DNA from: Methanosarcinales archaeon
GTDB lineage: Archaea > Halobacteriota > Syntropharchaeia > Alkanophagales > Methanospirareceae
NCBI GenBank assembly: GCA_030621945.1
Contig: JAUXGS010000007.1
Location: 1-12,892 of the forward strand
Reading direction: 5' to 3'
DNA length: 12,892 nt
Shown here: positions 12,842 through 12,892 of the stretch, piece by piece
Position numbering within the stretch: the stretch's first letter is position 1
Layout: the number at the start of each line of letters is the position of its first letter
Position numbers and translations under genes: made by a program
The notes under the pieces: model-generated
What the model was told of the DNA's origin: nothing
The model's database searches: none
The model's input: only the letters and a program-made list of their open reading frames with translations

Positions 12842-12892
12842 CCTGTACTAAAAGAAAAACTCCAAGAAAAGGTTTAGAGCAAAAAGTATAGA

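Noticed and set aside
1..12892. A novel defence, mobile or biosynthetic multi-gene system
   Set aside because: Almost every gene is an identifiable housekeeping gene, and the few unknowns are isolated small proteins without shared operons. Nothing supports a new system.

Overview
The window is chromosomal DNA from a euryarchaeon. The evidence is eukaryote-like ribosomal proteins eS1 and eL18, RNA polymerase subunits RpoN and RpoK, the archaeal tRNA methyltransferases TrmG10 and aTrm56, a tRNA-Gly with an intron at the canonical 37/38 position, and TATA-box promoters. A DUF2124 protein and a CooT-like protein hint at a methanogen-related lineage (methanogens, ANME or Syntrophoarchaeia-like groups). 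That placement is inference; no methanogenesis gene is present. There is no CRISPR array, no recognisable complete mobile element and no obvious defence system.

Layout. At 1-1251 lie the C-terminal end of a winged-helix protein, a small CooT-like protein and a stand-alone B3/B4 (PheT-editing-like) domain protein. At 1252-1945 there is a 694-base stretch with no intact gene. It holds two AAAAGCTTTT palindromes, a possible promoter, a truncated response-regulator receiver domain that ends at an early TGA, and a G-rich patch. At 1946-3324 a NUDIX hydrolase overlaps purQ (ATGA). At 3385-5262 are eS1, which appears to start at a CTG codon, and a beta-CASP RNase of the aCPSF2 type. A tRNA-Gly(GCC) with an 82-nt intron follows at 5296-5450.

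A DUF2124 gene on the minus strand (5464-5937) diverges from a full-length LeuA-type synthase (6069-7598). A short Cys-rich minus-strand ORF (7610-7810) sits before the conserved archaeal information-processing cluster eL18-uL13-uS9-rpoN-tRNA-Pro(CGG)-rpoK (7891-9664). Then pdxS (minus) diverges from the tRNA G10 methyltransferase gene. A conserved-looking 95-aa protein of unknown function and aTrm56 (minus) close the window.

How it fits together. Most of the window is housekeeping: translation, transcription, tRNA maturation (two methyltransferases and two tRNA genes), RNA decay, and purine, leucine and vitamin B6 biosynthesis. I do not see a convincing new multi-gene system. The points most worth a second look are the CTG start of eS1, the regular structure of the tRNA-Gly intron, the decayed regulator with its twin palindromes, and a few small unknown proteins.
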